Assembly: GCA_022360055.1 (NCBI GenBank)
Contig: JAKSDO010000147.1
Coordinates: 1 to 64,000, forward strand
Direction: 5' to 3'
DNA from: Cytophagales bacterium
GTDB lineage: Bacteria; Bacteroidota; Bacteroidia; Cytophagales; Cyclobacteriaceae
DNA length: 64,000 nt
How positions within the stretch are numbered: position 1 is the first letter of the stretch; each line of letters starts with the position of its first letter. The notes beneath the pieces are model-generated. The model was not told the origin of the DNA, ran no database searches, and was given only the letters and a program-made list of their open reading frames with translations. The position numbers and the translations under genes were made by a program. Positions 62,058 to 64,000 of the stretch are shown here, piece by piece.

Positions 62058-64000
62058 TTATTGAACTGTGTATCCGTACCTTGAAAGCGTAGACCAACCC
62101 TTTAACCACAGATCTTCTCCGGCTTTGAATGCTCCCTGATAATCGGTAGCATCAAATCCGGACAAGCCGAGGTCTGCCGGATCTTTTACGGCGCCTGAAA
62201 AAGTACTCTTCGGACGCGGATCAATATTTTCCGATCTGCTGTCCGTATTTTCAAGAACCTTATCTTTTGTGGCCGATACTGCATTCGCATCCAACATTGC
62301 CTTCATTTTGTCGTTACACTCCCCATCAAGAATGGAAACAATATCGGAATCATCATATTTGATCATATTTGCGAAGGTGGTATTCCAGATTTCTGACTTA
62401 TAACCATCTCTTTCGTTTTCAATTGTTTCACAAGAGCTGACAGGTGATGCGCCACCGCCAAAATCTTCTGTGATCTTAAGCCCTAACAGGGGCATATCGG
62501 TAATGATTGAATTTAAAACCTTTCCGGCAAAAGCTTCTCTCCAGAGAATTGCCCGGTCGTGCTGTACTTCCACAGGGGTCGTGCCCGGGCCAACAAATGT
62601 ACAATTCACCAGGTTTGGAGCGCTGAAAGGATCGTCTGTTCCGTTACCTGCACCGTCCCACTCGCCGGCGTGGTCATACTTGGATACGGCTCCGTCGCCC
62701 TGAAGCGCAAACAGGAATTGTCCTTTTCCTCTCCATCCTTCGTCCAGATCATAGCTATCATCAGAAGCGTAAGCAACTACAAAGTGCTTAAGATCGACAG
62801 TTCCGCCAAAAATCTCAATTCCATCATCATCGGAAGAGAAAGATTCAACATAATCGATCATTGTTCCTGCTCCAACACCTCCAAGCGTTAATCCCTGGAT
62901 CTCATCACCCGGCTGGCCGTTAAGAGCAAAACCTGTATATCTAATGGATACATACTTCAATACACCTGAGCTCTGATTCGGTGTTGCCTGCGGGAAAGCA
63001 GCATCGCCCCATCCGTACTGACCTCTGGATTCACTTGTTGATATACCTTCAATTTGCAATAGAGTATTTCCTTTTTTCATTACCGGTGCCGAACCCAATA
63101 TTACGAGCCCACCCCATTTACCATTCTCGGAAGGCTGCAAGTTTGGCGTACTACCGTTCAAATCCTCTTCAGCCGTAAAAATCACAGGCTCTGTGTTACT
63201 TCCCTCGGCAAATATTTTAGCACCTCTGGTGATTACAAAAGCAGAAGTCGGATCACCTGTTGTCGGCGCTTGCTTAAATCTGACGACTGTTCCGGCCGGG
63301 ATATTTATTTCACCTCCGTTTTCGAGATATACAAGTCCGTCAAACATGTATTCTCCTTTTTCCAATGTATAGATAACATCCGCAACAAAATCGCTGTCAT
63401 TGAACATGTCTTTGTCATCGGCAGCATAAGTCTGAGTATTCTTTACTATTACCGCAGCAACAGCTTCCGAATCCTGATCGTTTTCATCTTCCACAGTCAA
63501 AGTAATAACGGCGGTTCCCAGATCGGAACCTGTGTATTCAACTTTAGCAGTTCCCGAAGTTTGACCTAACAATTCCCCGGAATTTGAAACGGTCGCTGAT
63601 CCGAGCGTCGTTGATACATTTACGGACTTTATGATACCAGGTGCACTGATTTCAAAGTCAATGGTGGCAGTAGCTCCTTTACCAATTGACATTATATCAC
63701 TAGGACCTGTAACTGCAAGATTCACAACGCTTACAGTACTTGAAGCTTCTCCTGAGAGATCATTGTCATCTGTAACCGAAATTTTTACAGTGGCCGAAGC
63801 GTCTTCATCCGGAGCTGTGTATTCTACAAGAGCTACTCCATCCGTAAGACCCGTAAGTGTTGAACTATTGGTGATCGTAGCTGATCCGCCACCTTCCACT
63901 GTCGGTGTAGCCGATTTAATTTTTCCCGGTGCTGCAATGGTAAATACCATCTGAATTGTTTGCCCATGACCGGCAGAGTAACTTGCTTTACCAACTGTGA
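62058..64000 (-). CDS. Surface protein with Ig-like repeats and beta-helix region (N-terminus outside window)
   Basis: At least 645 residues are seen; the frame stays open to the window edge, so this is partial at its N-terminus. The first part contains at least two similar Ig-like/cadherin-like repeats with the pattern F-x-I-x-A-P-G-x-I-K-S and V-x-Y-T (MVFTIAAPGKIKSATPTVEG and TIDFEISAPGIIKSVNVSTT). The C-terminal 430 residues look like a right-handed beta-helix surface protein (GGEINIPAGTVVRFKQ, GKWGGLVILGSAPVMK, SSDDDGIEIFGGTVDLKHFVVAYASDDSYDLDEGWRG) with many Asp and Gly. Its gene is directly upstream of the TonB receptor. Confidence 0.8.
   Translation of the reverse strand, partial: TVGKASYSAGHGQTIQMVFTIAAPGKIKSATPTVEGGGSATITNSSTLTGLTDGVALVEYTAPDEDASATVKISVTDDNDLSGEASSTVSVVNLAVTGPSDIMSIGKGATATIDFEISAPGIIKSVNVSTTLGSATVSNSGELLGQTSGTAKVEYTGSDLGTAVITLTVEDENDQDSEAVAAVIVKNTQTYAADDKDMFNDSDFVADVIYTLEKGEYMFDGLVYLENGGEINIPAGTVVRFKQAPTTGDPTSAFVITRGAKIFAEGSNTEPVIFTAEEDLNGSTPNLQPSENGKWGGLVILGSAPVMKKGNTLLQIEGISTSESRGQYGWGDAAFPQATPNQSSGVLKYVSIRYTGFALNGQPGDEIQGLTLGGVGAGTMIDYVESFSSDDDGIEIFGGTVDLKHFVVAYASDDSYDLDEGWRGKGQFLFALQGDGAVSKYDHAGEWDGAGNGTDDPFSAPNLVNCTFVGPGTTPVEVQHDRAILWREAFAGKVLNSIITDMPLLGLKITEDFGGGASPVSSCETIENERDGYKSEIWNTTFANMIKYDDSDIVSILDGECNDKMKAMLDANAVSATKDKVLENTDSRSENIDPRPKSTFSGAVKDPADLGLSGFDATDYQGAFKAGEDLWLKGWSTLSRYGYTVQ

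Noticed and set aside
59012..64000. SusC/SusD polysaccharide utilisation pair
   Set aside because: The receptor is TonB-dependent, but the adjacent protein has no SusD-like helical TPR pattern and instead looks like Ig-like repeats plus beta helix.

Overview
The window reads as chromosomal DNA of a Bacteroidota bacterium, most likely a Cytophagales-type lineage. The evidence is a SusC/RagA-like TonB-dependent receptor, families common in the phylum (DUF2490, DUF4136, DUF2807, LytTR/LytS pairs), few Shine-Dalgarno sequences, and promoters of the TTG-N18/19-TAnnTTTG kind (clear before ffh and the MscS gene). No rRNA, tRNA, CRISPR array, prophage or insertion sequence with a transposase was seen.

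Layout. 1-2200: translation genes rpsI, rpsB and tsf. 2200-6000 (minus): a small membrane protein, a lone receiver protein and a SulP transporter. 6000-8500 (minus): murQ, a muramate/GlcNAc-type kinase and elbB, for peptidoglycan amino sugar recycling plus a glyoxalase. 9300-12800: an exported transglutaminase-like protein, a DUF4870 protein, an aminotransferase and a small exported basic protein. 13000-20150 (plus): a large MscS channel, a membrane class III cyclase, a bestrophin-like channel and a sulfatase. 20150-26100: a decayed stretch, a DUF4136 lipoprotein, and several membrane or outer-membrane proteins. 26300-33600: a degenerate NtrC-type regulator, a GNAT enzyme, a cyclophilin-like protein, a phosphatase-macrodomain fusion, proC, an EEP-family enzyme and rlmN. 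33800-36000: a DUF2807 protein and ffh. 36100-43600 (minus): a seven-gene hexuronate operon (uxaE, uxaC, kdgK, kdgA and a TRAP transporter) with a LacI-type palindrome upstream. 44000-51800: a saccharopine dehydrogenase-like gene, an ICMT-like gene, class II ribonucleotide reductase, a HlyIII protein, an iodotyrosine-deiodinase-like flavoenzyme and a LytS/LytR pair. 52200-58000 (minus): uvrA, a lytic transglycosylase, a LOG-family protein and an SDR39U1-type protein. 58500-64000 (minus): small exported proteins, a TonB-dependent receptor and a surface protein that runs off the window edge.

The most unusual signal is a family of about 90-bp cassettes. Ten units lie in five intergenic clusters (5922-6010, 8463-8734, 15559-15638, 28446-28716, 33542-33721). 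Nearly all units open with ATG/GTG-AAA, carry a five-base-pair hairpin right after it, and stop exactly where the next ATG begins. All lie in the transcribed sense of the flanking genes. In three clusters the ATG at the downstream edge is the start codon of a recognisable gene. Two related unit types exist, each encoding a micro-ORF. I do not recognise the family. Other items worth a look are the phosphatase-macrodomain fusion, the NtrC-type protein that has lost GAFTGA, Walker B and arginine-finger residues, a DnaA box upstream of nrdJ, the deiodinase homologue with its full Glu-Tyr-Lys triad, and an orphan terminator that may end a small RNA before uvrA.
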